A stretch of 64,000 bases of DNA from Streptomyces xanthochromogenes (lineage in GTDB: Bacteria; Actinomycetota; Actinomycetes; Streptomycetales; Streptomycetaceae), in assembly GCF_014650455.1 (NCBI RefSeq), contig NZ_BMUZ01000002.1, positions 718,595-782,594 on the forward strand. Reading direction: 5' to 3'. Below, piece by piece: positions 42,636-51,695 of the stretch (within the stretch, counting starts at the first letter, position 1; every line of letters begins with the position of its first letter). The notes beneath the pieces are model-generated. The model saw nothing but the letters and a program-made list of their open reading frames with translations. It was not told the origin of the DNA and did no database searches. The position numbers were made by a program, and so were the translations under genes.

Positions 42636-43679
42636 ATGCGCGCGACCGTCATCCACGCCCCCCACGACATCCGGGTGGAGGAGGTGCCGGACCCCAGCAT
42701 CCAGGTGTCCACCGACGCGGTCGTCAGGGTCCTGCGGGCCTGCATCTGCGGCAGCGACCTGTGGGCCTACCGCGGCGAGTCCGCGCGACAGCCCGGGCAG
42801 CGCATCGGCCACGAGTTCCTCGGCATCGTCGAGGAGGCGGGCTCAGAGGTGCGCGGCCTGCGCAAGGGCGACCTCGTCGTCGCGCCCTTCGTCTGGTCCG
42901 ACGGCACCTGCGACTTCTGCTCCGAGGGCCTCACCACCTCCTGCCCGCAGGGCGGCTTCTGGGGCTCGGTCGGCTCCGACGGCGGCCAGGGCGAAGCCGT
43001 CCGCGTGCCGTTCGCCGACGGCACCCTCGTCAAGCTGCCCGCCGAGGCAGCCTCCGACGACCGTCTGCTCACCGCGCTGCTCGCGCTGTCCGACGTCATG
43101 GGCACCGGCCACCACGCGGCCATCGGCGCCGGCGTCCGGCGCGGCTCGACCGTCGCCGTCGTCGGTGACGGCGCCGTCGGCCTGTGCGGGGTGCTCGCCG
43201 CCAAGCGGCTCGGCGCGGAGCGCATCATCGCGCTCGGCCGCCACCAGGTCCGCACCGACATCGCGAAGCTCTTCGGCGCCACCGACGTCGTCGCCGAGCG
43301 CGGCGAGGCCGCCGTGGCCGCGGTGCGCGAGCTGACCCGCGGCCAGGGCGCGCACGCCGTCATCGAGGCCGTCGGCACCGAGCAGTCCATGCGCACCGCC
43401 GTGGACATCACCCGCGACGGCGGCGCCATCGGCTACGTCGGCGTCCCGCACGGCAGCGGCACCGGGCTCGACCTCGGCGTCATGTTCGACCGCAACATCG
43501 CGCTGCGCGGCGGTGTCGCCCCCGTCCGCACCTACATCCCCGAGCTGCTCGCCGACGTCCTCGACGGCACCATCGACCCGTCCCCGGTCTTCGACCGCAC
43601 GGTCGGCATCGAGGGCGTGCCCGACGGCTACCGGGCGATGGACGAGCGCACCGCCCTGAAGGTCCTCGTCAAGCCGTAG
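42636..43679 (+). CDS. Zinc-dependent medium-chain alcohol dehydrogenase
   Basis: MDR enzyme of 347 residues. Catalytic zinc ligands lie in ACICGSDLWAY (Cys) and RIGHEFLGIVEEAG (His, Glu). The structural zinc site is reduced: only CDFCSEGLTTSC gives three Cys. GDGAVGLCGVLAAKRLGA near residue 173 is the NAD(P) fold; RHQVRTDIAKLFGA suggests NADP preference by its Arg. The central GGQGEAVRVPFADGTL is typical of IMP-dehydrogenase-unrelated Streptomyces ADHs. It lies 18 bp after the lysoplasmalogenase gene. Substrate unknown. Confidence 0.92.
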   Translation: MRATVIHAPHDIRVEEVPDPSIQVSTDAVVRVLRACICGSDLWAYRGESARQPGQRIGHEFLGIVEEAGSEVRGLRKGDLVVAPFVWSDGTCDFCSEGLTTSCPQGGFWGSVGSDGGQGEAVRVPFADGTLVKLPAEAASDDRLLTALLALSDVMGTGHHAAIGAGVRRGSTVAVVGDGAVGLCGVLAAKRLGAERIIALGRHQVRTDIAKLFGATDVVAERGEAAVAAVRELTRGQGAHAVIEAVGTEQSMRTAVDITRDGGAIGYVGVPHGSGTGLDLGVMFDRNIALRGGVAPVRTYIPELLADVLDGTIDPSPVFDRTVGIEGVPDGYRAMDERTALKVLVKP

Positions 43680-43693
43680 CGGGACGCCGCACA

Positions 43694-43730
43694 CCGAAGG
43701 GGCCGTCCGCACAGCGGGCGGCCCCTTCGG
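43694..43730. terminator. Bidirectional terminator between alcohol dehydrogenase and subtilase genes
   Basis: CCGAAGGGGCCG and CGGCCCCTTCGG form a perfect 12-bp stem, extended by inner CCGC/GCGG pairing, with convergent genes on both sides. Confidence 0.8.
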
Positions 43731-43746
43731 CTCGTCGACTACCCTG

Positions 43747-45288
43747 CTACTTCACGGCGTTGAGGGCGTTGGTGATGCCCGCCCCGTAGAAGCCGTTGTA
43801 GAACTTCCCGCCCTGGCAGACCGCGTCCGCCTTCCCGTCGCCGTCGATGTCGTACGGCGTCGTGCACGGCGTCCGGTCCGCCTGCAGCGCGAGCAGCGCC
43901 TTGATCTGGAACGCCGACGCGTGCGGGTGCGTCGACTTCAACAGGGCTGCCACACCCACCACATGGGGCGTCGCCATCGACGTGCCGGCCATGTAGGCCC
44001 ACGTTCCGCCGGGTACCGGGCCGAGGATGAGACCGCTGGTGGCCGGGGCCTGCGGCGGCTGGTACGCGGTCGAGTCGCCGCCGGGAGCCGCGATGTCGAT
44101 GACGCCGAACCCGTAGTTGGAGAACGACGACTTGATGCCCTTGGCGCCGGTCGACGCGACCGTCACCACACCCGGCAGCTGGGTCGGGATGTCCAGGCAC
44201 TCACGCGGGTCGATCACCCGGCTGCCCGGGGTGGTGTCGTTGGGAGAGGCGGGGTCGGTGATCGAGTCGGCCGCGAAGTCGTAGTTCTCGTTGCCGGCCG
44301 CCGCCACGTTCACCGTGCCCTTGGACTCCGCGTACTTCGAGGCCCGGGTGATCGCCTCGACCAGCGCCTTCTGGTCGGGGTCGTTCTTGCAGTTGAAGTA
44401 CCACGGGTCGGTGTAATAGCTGTTGTTCGTCACGTCGATGTGGTGCTCGGCCGCCCACACGAAGCCGCAGACCACGGCCTCGGTGTAGAAGAAGCTGCCG
44501 CCCTGTGTGGACACCTTGATGGCCGCGACCTTCACCCCGGGCGCCACCCCCGTGATGCCCACGCCGTTCTTGGCGCCCGCGATCTCGCCCGCGACATGGG
44601 TGCCGTGCGGGGAGCCGCCGGTGGTGAACGGCCGCCAGGCGCCGTCCGTGGTGTCCGGCTTGCCGGTGATGCAGCTGACCGACTTGGCCCGGTCGAAGTT
44701 GGGCGCGATGTCGGGGTGGGTGTCGTCGACGCCCGTGTCGATCACGCCGACCGTGACCTTGGAGCTGCCCAGCGTCTTCTCGTGCGCCTTGTCCGCCTTG
44801 ATCGCCTTCAGGTCCCACTGGAGCGGCTCCAGGGGGTCCTCGCCCGGCGCGGCCTTCGCGGAGGCGGCCTTGAGGTCCTCGGCCGTGAGGTGCTTCGGGC
44901 TGCCCACGTCGGTGGTGGACTGCGCGGGCAGCGGGGCGGTGCGGGTGGCGCCCGCCGAGTCGACGCCCCGGACCTTGCGGATCGTCTTGGCGAAGTCCGC
45001 GTTCGCGGAGTGCACGACGAGCACGCCTATCCGGTCGTAGGCCTGGAGCACCGAGCCGCCCGCCTGGGCCACGGCTCTCTGGACCCGGGCCGAATTCCCC
45101 TGCCCGGGGCGGACGTTGACGATGTAGCTCAGCTCGGGACCGGCGGTCGCGGCCGCCTTCGGGGCGACGGACCCGGCGCCGTCCGAGGCGGCCGACGCGG
45201 TGCCGGGGAGCAGCGCGAGCGCGACGGCGGTGGCCAGGCCCGCCGAGGCCGCGACGGCGCGGCGCGTACGGGAGATGTGCAACGGCAT
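43747..45288 (-). CDS. Secreted subtilisin-like serine protease (S8)
   Basis: Exported protease of 513 residues. A signal peptide (ISRTRRAVAASAGLATAVAL, cleavage near ASAAS) is followed by an inhibitor-I9-like propeptide (SYIVNVRPGQGNSARVQRAV). The catalytic triad is Asp in VGVIDTGVDDTHPD (near 200), His in GGSPHGTHVAGE and Ser in YMAGTSMATPHVVGV (near 445). The oxyanion Asn is in AAAGNENYDF. The C-terminus includes DIDGDGKADAVC, a dockerin-like calcium loop. It is a single gene ended by a shared terminator. Confidence 0.94.
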   Translation of the reverse strand: MPLHISRTRRAVAASAGLATAVALALLPGTASAASDGAGSVAPKAAATAGPELSYIVNVRPGQGNSARVQRAVAQAGGSVLQAYDRIGVLVVHSANADFAKTIRKVRGVDSAGATRTAPLPAQSTTDVGSPKHLTAEDLKAASAKAAPGEDPLEPLQWDLKAIKADKAHEKTLGSSKVTVGVIDTGVDDTHPDIAPNFDRAKSVSCITGKPDTTDGAWRPFTTGGSPHGTHVAGEIAGAKNGVGITGVAPGVKVAAIKVSTQGGSFFYTEAVVCGFVWAAEHHIDVTNNSYYTDPWYFNCKNDPDQKALVEAITRASKYAESKGTVNVAAAGNENYDFAADSITDPASPNDTTPGSRVIDPRECLDIPTQLPGVVTVASTGAKGIKSSFSNYGFGVIDIAAPGGDSTAYQPPQAPATSGLILGPVPGGTWAYMAGTSMATPHVVGVAALLKSTHPHASAFQIKALLALQADRTPCTTPYDIDGDGKADAVCQGGKFYNGFYGAGITNALNAVK

Positions 45289-45791
45289 GGGGTCTCCATG
45301 GGGTTGGCGGAACTCTCGGTACGTAGCGGAAAAGGAGCGTATGGAGGAGCGGAAGCCGAAGTCGACGCGGAGGAGCGGGACGACGGCGCGCTGAGGAACA
45401 CCGGCTCTTGAGACCGCCCGCCGGGCGCCGGGGCCGGACGGGCGCGTTGAGCAGTGAAGCTATCGCCGATCATCCCGGCGGATCAACGCCTTCCGCCGAG
45501 TTCGCGGAGAAAGTCGCACAGTCGCGCCCCGGGGGAGCACGGAACGAGCCATGCGCCCGCGCAGGATGCGCCAAGGAGAAAACGGCCGGACTGAACCGAG
45601 ACGGCCCGCGCCCCGTGCCGTTGTCAGGGGGACCGCATCCCCTCCCCAGCGGAGACCCCGTGTCCGACCTGTCCGCGCCCGCCGCATCCACGTCCCCACC
45701 GCCGCCCGCACCGCCGTCCGCATCCGCAGCACCCCCCGCACCGCTCGCCGCACCACCCTCCCCATCCGCTTCCACATCGCGAGGAGATTCC
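45289..45791. other. Divergent region between the subtilase and DUF485 genes
   Basis: The left part holds the subtilase promoter area. From 45660 a GTG with a GGAG Shine-Dalgarno opens an in-frame Ser/Pro/Ala-rich extension of the DUF485 protein (44 residues). I regard 45792 as the better start but cannot exclude the longer form. No other element was recognised. Confidence 0.4.
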
Positions 45792-46157
45792 GTGGCCACC
45801 GACGCGCCGCCGCCCGAAGCCGGGGCGGCCCCCGGCCCAGTCCAGCCCAGCACCGAGGCATTCGTCGCGGAGCAGCAGAGCGCGGAATTCGGTGAACTCC
45901 GCCGCGCCCACCGCTCGTTCGCCTTCCCGCTGACCGTCGCCTTCATCGCCTGGTACCTGCTGTACGTGCTGCTGTCCAGCTACGCGGGCGTCTTCATGGG
46001 CACCAAGGTCATCGGCAACATCAACGTGGCCTTCGTCTTCGGCCTCGCCCAGTTCCTGACCACCTTCCTCATCGCCTGGCTCTACTCGCGGCACGCCGCG
46101 GCGAAGCTCGACCCCAAGGCCGAGGCCATCAAGTCCCGTATGGAGGCCGACGCATGA
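45792..46157 (+). CDS. DUF485 domain membrane protein
   Basis: Inner-membrane protein of 121 residues with two helices (FAFPLTVAFIAWYLLYVLLS near residue 45 and INVAFVFGLAQFLTTFLIAW near 80). The joining YAGVFMGTKVIGNINV and the tail LYSRHAAAKLDPKAEAIKS are family-typical. DUF485 (YjcH) genes nearly always precede an ActP-type symporter, as here, with a 4-nt overlap (ATGA). The chosen GTG has GAGGAG directly upstream. Function: probably an accessory of acetate or carboxylate uptake. Confidence 0.9.
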   Translation: MATDAPPPEAGAAPGPVQPSTEAFVAEQQSAEFGELRRAHRSFAFPLTVAFIAWYLLYVLLSSYAGVFMGTKVIGNINVAFVFGLAQFLTTFLIAWLYSRHAAAKLDPKAEAIKSRMEADA

Positions 46158-47782
46158 GCCCCGCCCTCGTCCCGCTCGCCGCCGTCTCGACCACCGAACA
46201 CCGGCCACTGATCATCACCCTGTTCGCGGTGTTCGTCGCCGCGACCCTCGCCATCACCGTCTGGGCCGGCCGGCAGACCAAGAACGCCTCCGACTTCTAC
46301 GCGGGCGGCCGCCAGTTCACCGCCTTCCAGAACGGCCTCGCCGTCTCCGGCGACTACATGTCCGCCGCGTCCTTCCTCGGCATCGCCGGCGCCATCGCCC
46401 TGTTCGGCTACGACGGCTTCCTCTACTCGATCGGCTTCCTGGTCGCCTGGCTGGTGGCGCTCCTGCTGGTCGCCGAGCCGCTGCGCAACTCCGGCCGCTA
46501 CACGATGGGCGACGTGCTCGCCTACCGGATGCGGCAGCGCCCCGTGCGCACCGCGGCCGGTGCCTCCACGATCGTCGTGTCGATCTTCTACCTGCTCGCG
46601 CAGATGGCCGGCGCCGGTGTCCTCGTCTCGCTGCTGCTCGGCATCACCACCGACGCCGGCAAGATCCTCATCGTCGCCCTGGTCGGCGTCCTGATGATCG
46701 TGTACGTCACCATCGGCGGCATGAAGGGCACCACCTGGGTGCAGATGGTCAAGGCCGTGCTGCTCATCGCGGGCGCGCTCCTCATGACCTTCCTGGTGCT
46801 GCTCAAGTTCCACTTCAACGTCTCCGACCTGCTCGGCAGCGCCGCGGAGAAGAGCGGCAAGGGCGCGGCGTTCCTGGAGCCGGGCCTCAAGTACGGCGTG
46901 AGCGGCACGTCCAAGCTGGACTTCATCTCGCTGGGCATCGCCCTGGTGCTCGGCACCGCGGGCCTGCCGCACATCCTGATCCGTTTCTACACGGTGCCCA
47001 CCGCCAAGGCCGCCCGGAAGTCGGTGAACTGGGCGATCGGCATCATCGGCGCCTTCTACCTGATGACGATCGCGCTCGGCTTCGGCGCCGCGGCCCTGGT
47101 CGGGCCCGCGGCCATCAAGGCGCAGAACCCGGCGGGCAACACCGCGGCCCCGCAGCTCGCCGAGTACCTCGGCGGCGGCGTCGGCACCACCGGCGGCGCG
47201 ACCCTGCTCGCGGTGATCTCGGCGGTCGCCTTCGCGACCATCCTCGCCGTGGTCGCCGGCCTCACCCTCGCCTCGTCCTCCTCCTTCGCGCACGACATCT
47301 ACGCCAACGTCATCCGCAAGGGGAAGGCGACCGAGAAGGAGGAGATGCGGGCCGCGCGGTGGGCCACCGTCTTCATCGGCGCGGTCGCGATCCTGCTCGG
47401 CGCCTTCGCCCGCGACATGAACGTGGCGGGCCTGGTCGCGCTCGCCTTCGCGGTGGCCGCCTCCGCGAACCTGCCGACCATCCTCTACAGCCTGTTCTGG
47501 AAGCGCTTCACCACCCAGGGCGCCCTCTGGTCGATCTACGGCGGCCTGTTCAGCTCGGTGTTCCTGGTGCTGTTCTCGCCCGTCGTCTCCGGCAACCCGA
47601 AGACGTCCATGTTCAAGGGGGTCGACTTCCACTGGTTCCCGCTGGAGAACCCGGGCCTCATCTCGATCCCGCTGGGCTTCCTGCTCGGCTGGATCGGATC
47701 GCTGCTCTCCAAGGAGGAGCCCGACCGGGGCAAGTACGCCGAGCTGGAGGTGAAGTCCCTGACGGGCATCGGCGCCCACTGA
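46154..47782 (+). CDS. Sodium/solute symporter, ActP (cation:acetate) type
   Basis: Membrane symporter of 542 residues with 13 predicted helices. TKNASDFYAGGRQFTAFQNG and LAVSGDYMSAASFLGIAGA near residues 45-80 match ActP; YVTIGGMKGTTWVQMVKAVL and GTAGLPHILIRFYTVPTAKA are the sodium:solute signatures. Large insert SGKGAAFLEPGLKYGVSG in a loop is usual for ActP. It follows the DUF485 gene by coupling and ends at a strong hairpin. Substrate is most likely acetate or a short-chain carboxylate. Confidence 0.92.
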   Translation: MSPALVPLAAVSTTEHRPLIITLFAVFVAATLAITVWAGRQTKNASDFYAGGRQFTAFQNGLAVSGDYMSAASFLGIAGAIALFGYDGFLYSIGFLVAWLVALLLVAEPLRNSGRYTMGDVLAYRMRQRPVRTAAGASTIVVSIFYLLAQMAGAGVLVSLLLGITTDAGKILIVALVGVLMIVYVTIGGMKGTTWVQMVKAVLLIAGALLMTFLVLLKFHFNVSDLLGSAAEKSGKGAAFLEPGLKYGVSGTSKLDFISLGIALVLGTAGLPHILIRFYTVPTAKAARKSVNWAIGIIGAFYLMTIALGFGAAALVGPAAIKAQNPAGNTAAPQLAEYLGGGVGTTGGATLLAVISAVAFATILAVVAGLTLASSSSFAHDIYANVIRKGKATEKEEMRAARWATVFIGAVAILLGAFARDMNVAGLVALAFAVAASANLPTILYSLFWKRFTTQGALWSIYGGLFSSVFLVLFSPVVSGNPKTSMFKGVDFHWFPLENPGLISIPLGFLLGWIGSLLSKEEPDRGKYAELEVKSLTGIGAH

Positions 47783-47820
47783 GGGCCGCCCGCGACGTAC
47801 GTCCGCACGGCGGGCGGCCG

Positions 47821-47852
47821 AGGCCGTGTCGTAGGACCCTACGACACGGCCT
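47821..47852. terminator. Terminator after the symporter gene
   Basis: AGGCCGTGTCGTAGG and CCTACGACACGGCCT form a perfect 15-bp stem around two bases; the real loop would open to six. It lies about 40 bp past the symporter stop. Confidence 0.8.
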
Positions 47853-47981
47853 CGCCGCACCTCGTGACAATCGGCCCCTCCCGTTGTCGTAGGTCTCGCG
47901 TAGGCTCGGCTGTATACACATTCGGCAGACGTTCGACCGAACTCCGGCCGGACGTCGACGGACAGGGGAGGGGGCCCACAA

Positions 47982-48971
47982 GTGCTCATCGACACCTACG
48001 GCCGGGTGGCCACCGACCTTCGCGTCTCGCTCACCGACCGGTGCAATCTGCGGTGCACGTACTGCATGCCGGAAGAGGGCCTGCAGTGGCTGGCCAAGCC
48101 CGATCTGCTGACCGACGACGAGATCGTCCGTCTCATCCGCATCGCCGTCACCGACCTCGGCATCACCGAGGTCCGCTTCACCGGCGGCGAGCCGCTGCTG
48201 CGCCCCGGCCTGGTCGGGATCGTCGAGCGCTGCGCCGCCCTGGAGCCGCGCCCCCGGATGTCGATCACCACCAACGGCATCGGCCTCAAGCGCACCGCCG
48301 CGGCCCTGAAGGCGGCGGGCCTCGACCGGGTCAACGTCTCACTCGACACCCTGCGGCCCGAGGTCTTCAAGACGCTGACCAGGCGCGATCGTCACAAGGA
48401 CGTCATCGAGGGCATGGCGGCCGCCCGCGAGGCGGGCCTGACCCCGGTCAAGGTCAACACCGTCCTGATGCCGGGCCTCAACGGCGACGAGGCCCCCGAC
48501 CTGCTGGCCTGGGCCGTCGAGCACGACTACGAGCTCCGCTTCATCGAGCAGATGCCGCTGGATGCCCAGCACGGCTGGAAGCGCGACGGCATGATCACCG
48601 CCGGTGACATCCTCGCCTCGCTGCGTACGCGCTTCACGCTGACCCCCGAGGGCGACGACGAGCGGGGCTCGGCGCCCGCCGAGCGCTGGGTGGTCGACGG
48701 CGGCCCGCACACCGTGGGCGTCATCGCCTCGGTGACCCGCCCGTTCTGCGGCTCCTGCGACCGGACCCGGCTCACCGCCGACGGCCAGGTGCGCACCTGC
48801 CTGTTCGCCCGCGAGGAGTCCGACCTGCGCGCGGCCCTGCGCTCGGACGCCGGTGACGAGGAGATCGCCCGCCTGTGGAAGCTGGCGATGTGGGGCAAGA
48901 AGGCCGGTTCCGGTCTCGACGACCCCTCGTTCCTGCAGCCCGACCGCCCGATGTCAGCGATCGGCGGCTGA
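47982..48971 (+). CDS. moaA: GTP 3',8-cyclase MoaA (molybdenum cofactor synthesis)
   Basis: Radical-SAM enzyme of 329 residues that converts GTP to the cyclic intermediate of molybdopterin synthesis with MoaC. The N-terminal cluster is CNLRCTYCMPEEG (CxxxCxxC) near residue 22, FTGGEPLLRPG follows, and the C-terminal second cluster is CGSCDRTRLTADGQVRTC. The protein ends SAIGG, the Gly-Gly tail required for activity. GTG start; TGTATAC about 65 bp upstream may be a -10. Its 3' end overlaps the convergent small gene by 18 bp. Confidence 0.96.
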   Translation: MLIDTYGRVATDLRVSLTDRCNLRCTYCMPEEGLQWLAKPDLLTDDEIVRLIRIAVTDLGITEVRFTGGEPLLRPGLVGIVERCAALEPRPRMSITTNGIGLKRTAAALKAAGLDRVNVSLDTLRPEVFKTLTRRDRHKDVIEGMAAAREAGLTPVKVNTVLMPGLNGDEAPDLLAWAVEHDYELRFIEQMPLDAQHGWKRDGMITAGDILASLRTRFTLTPEGDDERGSAPAERWVVDGGPHTVGVIASVTRPFCGSCDRTRLTADGQVRTCLFAREESDLRAALRSDAGDEEIARLWKLAMWGKKAGSGLDDPSFLQPDRPMSAIGG

Positions 48972-49193
48972 GCCGGCCGACTCCCACTCGGCGAGCGTCA
49001 CCACATCCTTCAAGAAGCCCCGTACGCCCAGGAATTGGGACAGGTGCTCGCGGTGCTCTCCGCACGCGAGCCACGTCTTGCGGCGCTCCGGGGTGTGGAT
49101 CTTCGGGTTGTTCCACGCGAGCACCCACACGGCGTCGGCGCGGCAGCCCTTGGCGGAACAGATGGGGGTCTCGGCGCTGGTCTCGTCACTCAC
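48954..49193 (-). CDS. Small conserved Cys/His protein convergent with moaA
   Basis: A 79-residue protein of unknown function. ICSAKGCRADAVWVLAWNNP, HTPERRKTWLACGEHREHL and FLGVRGFLKDVV are conserved-looking blocks; Cys and His spacing (CSAKGC then CGEH) suggests one zinc site. The start is GTG without a clear Shine-Dalgarno, perhaps leaderless. The coding ends overlap moaA by 18 bp in antisense. Similar short proteins lie beside moaA in other Streptomyces (recalled). Confidence 0.78.
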   Translation of the reverse strand: MSDETSAETPICSAKGCRADAVWVLAWNNPKIHTPERRKTWLACGEHREHLSQFLGVRGFLKDVVTLAEWESAGSAADR

Positions 49194-49243
49194 AGAGACA
49201 ATTGTGCGGCATGCGGCCCGGTACGAAGCCCCGTACAAATGGC

Positions 49244-49279
49244 GACGCCGAGCAGCCACGGGGGGAGCTGCCCGGCGTC
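49244..49279 (-). terminator. Hairpin between the DUF3099 gene and the small Cys/His gene
   Basis: GACGCCG-a-GCAGC pairs with GCTGC-c-CGGCGTC around a 10-nt loop. It lies downstream of the minus-strand DUF3099 gene and is the only strong structure in the 209-bp gap. Confidence 0.55.
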
Positions 49280-49402
49280 GGTCCGTCGCTCCGACGGGGG
49301 ATGCGGAGCGCTTACGAAGTATGTCATGGGGGACCCGGTGTGGTGCACCGGAACTTCATGATTGATCTGAGGTTTTATTGAGCTTCGCCGACCGGTGCCC
49401 GA

Positions 49403-49777
49403 TCAGCCGCGTTCGCGTGAACGCCACTCCGGGTCACCGTCCGCGGCTTCCGTCGGGGATTCCGCGGGGCCGCCCACGGGGGCCGCGCCGAGGGCGGGCC
49501 GGACAGGGGCGGGGATGAAGGTGGAGGGCAGTGAAGTCACGTTCTCCCGGCCCGCGTTGGCGAACACGACCGCCACATAGGGCAACAGCGCGCCCAGCAC
49601 CAGAGTCACGATGGCGACAGGACGCTCAACGTTCCACAGCACTGCGGTCAGCACCACCGAAACGGTGCGGACCGACATCGAGATCACATAGCGGCGCTGC
49701 CTGCCCCTGACGTCCTCGTCGAGCGACCGGCGGGCTCCGGTGATCCGGAAGACCTGGCCGCTGCTCTGCTTCCGCAT
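49403..49777 (-). CDS. DUF3099 domain membrane protein
   Basis: A 124-residue protein. The N-terminus VFRITGARRSLDEDVRGRQR precedes two helices (ISMSVRTVSVVLTAVLWNVE and IVTLVLGALLPYVAVVFANA), which is the DUF3099 arrangement. A Pro/Ala/Glu-rich cytoplasmic tail of about 45 residues follows. Function is unknown in the family. The ATG (RKQSSGQV follows) is preferred; a GTG sits just upstream. Confidence 0.85.
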   Translation of the reverse strand: MRKQSSGQVFRITGARRSLDEDVRGRQRRYVISMSVRTVSVVLTAVLWNVERPVAIVTLVLGALLPYVAVVFANAGRENVTSLPSTFIPAPVRPALGAAPVGGPAESPTEAADGDPEWRSRERG

Positions 49778-49991
49778 CACGTTCCACCACCCGAGTTCCA
49801 CGGCGGGCTCTCCCCGGCCCGGACTGCTATCACCGTACGCCGCGGGTCCGCCGGGTTCGAGACCGGGGCGGCTCCAACCTGCGCGGATGCCCCCGTACCC
49901 GCCACGTATGGACGTATCCGACATGCGCCGTACCGAGGACGGGCCGACACTGGCTGAACCTGCTCACGTCGAGCCGTACAAGGAGGCAGCC

Positions 49992-50267
49992 ATGGGCTGG
50001 TTGTGGGCCATCATCGTGGGATTCGTGCTCGGTCTCATCGCCAAGGCGATCATTCCCGGCAAGCAGCACAGTCCGCTCTGGCTGACCACCATCTTCGGCA
50101 TCATCGGCGGCGTGGTCGGCAACTCGATCGCCCGGGCGATCGGGATCGCAGAGACCAAGGGCATCGACTGGGGCCGGCACGGGCTGCAGATCGCGGCCGC
50201 CGTCGTCATCGTCTTCCTGGGCGACATGCTCTACATGGCGGTGCGGGGCAACAAGCAGAGAGCCTGA
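49992..50267 (+). CDS. GlsB/YeaQ/YmgE family stress-response membrane protein
   Basis: A 91-residue protein with three hydrophobic helices: WLWAIIVGFVLGLIAKAIIP, LWLTTIFGIIGGVVGNSIAR and LQIAAAVVIVFLGDMLYMAV. The Gly-rich G-x-I-x-G pattern of transglycosylase-associated/YeaQ proteins is clear. The start has a strong AAGGAGGC Shine-Dalgarno. The family is induced by stress in several bacteria but its activity is unknown. The stop codon lies inside a 20-bp direct repeat followed by a terminator. Confidence 0.9.
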   Translation: MGWLWAIIVGFVLGLIAKAIIPGKQHSPLWLTTIFGIIGGVVGNSIARAIGIAETKGIDWGRHGLQIAAAVVIVFLGDMLYMAVRGNKQRA

Positions 50268-50301
50268 CGGCACGGCATCAAGAGAGCCTGACGGCACGGC
50301 A
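50258..50301. repeat. 20-bp direct repeat spanning a stop codon
   Basis: GAGAGCCTGACGGCACGGCA occurs at 50258-50277 and 50282-50301, 24 bp apart. The first copy encodes the last residues and TGA of the YeaQ-like gene; the second runs into the terminator stem. Confidence 0.85.
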
Positions 50302-50339
50302 CAAGGGGGCGGCTCCGCGAAGGAGCCGCCCCCTTGTGC
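50299..50339. terminator. Bidirectional terminator between YeaQ-like and tyrS genes
   Basis: GCACAAGGGGGCGGCTCC and GGAGCCGCCCCCTTGTGC form a perfect 18-bp stem with a 5-nt loop between convergent genes. Confidence 0.85.
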
Positions 50340-50382
50340 GCCGTTCACCGGTCGGGCGTCGACGCCTGTGCGCCGGTACCGG

Positions 50383-51651
50383 TCAGGCGCCGACGAGCTC
50401 GACGGCCGCCAGGTTCTTCTTGCCCCGGCGCAGCACCAGCCAGCGTCCGTGCAGGAGGTCCTCCGCCGTGGCCACCGCGTCCTCGGCCGTCACCTTCACG
50501 TTGTTCACGTAGGCGCCGCCCTCCTTCACGGTGCGGCGGGCCGCCGACTTGCTGGCGACCAGGCCCACCTCGGCGAACAGGTCGGTGACCGGGCCGAGCG
50601 CGGCCACCTTGGCGTTCGGCAGCTCGGACAGGGCGGAGGTCAGCGTCGCCTCGTCGAGCTCCGCGAGCTCGCCCTGGCCGAACAGCGCCCTGGACGCGGC
50701 GACGACCGCCGCGCACTGGTCGGCGCCGTGCACCAGCGTGGTCAGCTCCTCGGCGAGCGCCCGCTGTGCGGCGCGCGCCTGCGGGCGCTCCTCGGTGAGC
50801 TTTTCCAGCTCCTCGATCTCCTCGCGGGACTTGAAGCTGAAGATCCGCAGGAACTTCGAGACGTCCCGGTCGTCCGCGTTCAGCCAGAACTGGTAGAACG
50901 CGTACGGCGTGGTCCGCTCGGGGTCGAGCCAGACCGTGCCGGACTCCGTCTTGCCGAACTTGGTGCCGTCCGCCTTGGTGATCAGCGGCGTGGCAAGGGC
51001 GTGCACCTCGGCGTCGGGCTCGACCCGGTGGATCAGGTCGGTGCCCGCCGTGAGGTTGCCCCACTGGTCGCTGCCGCCGGTCTGCAGCGTGCAGCCGTAC
51101 CGGCGGTTCAGCTCCAGGAAGTCCATGCCCTGCAGGATCTGGTAGCTGAACTCGGTGTAGCTGATGCCCGCGTCGGAGTTGAGCCGGCGCGAGACGGCCT
51201 CCTTCGCGATCATCTTGTTGACCCGGAAGTACTTGCCGACGTCCCGCAGGAAGTCGATGGCCGACAGGCCCGACGTCCAGTCGAGGTTGTTGACCATGGT
51301 CGCGGCGTGCGGGCCCTCGAAGTCGAGGAACCGCTCGATCTGGCCGCGCAGCCGCTCGACCCACCCCGCGACGACCTCCGGCGCGTTCAGCGTGCGCTCC
51401 GAGTTGGGCTTCGGGTCGCCGATCAGGCCGGTGGCTCCGCCGACCAGGCCCAGCGGCCGGTTCCCCGCGAGCTGGATCCGGCGCATGGTGAGGATCTGCA
51501 CCAGGTTGCCCAGGTGCAGGCTGGGCGCGGTCGGGTCGAAGCCGCAATAGAACGTGACGGGACCGTCCGCGAACGCCTTGCGCAATGCGTCCTCGTCAGT
51601 GGAGAGGGCGATCAGCCCACGCCACTGCAGTTCGTCGACGATGTCCGTCAC
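50383..51651 (-). CDS. tyrS: Tyrosyl-tRNA synthetase
   Basis: Class I aminoacyl-tRNA synthetase of 422 residues that charges tRNA-Tyr. [17 protein letters not shown] near residue 35 holds the HIGH-like [18 protein letters not shown] is the tyrosine-site block and [12 protein letters not shown] another; [18 protein letters not shown] has the KMSKS-like KFGKT. The C-terminal S4 RNA-binding domain is [23 protein letters not shown] start with GGAGACAAGAG upstream. The upstream leader is short, so no T-box is present. Confidence 0.97.
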   Translation of the reverse strand: MTDIVDELQWRGLIALSTDEDALRKAFADGPVTFYCGFDPTAPSLHLGNLVQILTMRRIQLAGNRPLGLVGGATGLIGDPKPNSERTLNAPEVVAGWVERLRGQIERFLDFEGPHAATMVNNLDWTSGLSAIDFLRDVGKYFRVNKMIAKEAVSRRLNSDAGISYTEFSYQILQGMDFLELNRRYGCTLQTGGSDQWGNLTAGTDLIHRVEPDAEVHALATPLITKADGTKFGKTESGTVWLDPERTTPYAFYQFWLNADDRDVSKFLRIFSFKSREEIEELEKLTEERPQARAAQRALAEELTTLVHGADQCAAVVAASRALFGQGELAELDEATLTSALSELPNAKVAALGPVTDLFAEVGLVASKSAARRTVKEGGAYVNNVKVTAEDAVATAEDLLHGRWLVLRRGKKNLAAVELVGA

Positions 51652-51695
51652 GGGTCTCTTGTCTCCTTCAGACGTGCTTACTGACAGCACCGAGG

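Noticed and set aside
46082-47995. Long minus-strand frame opposite the symporter
   Set aside because: Glu/Asp/Arg-rich shadow of a hydrophobic protein; no domain.
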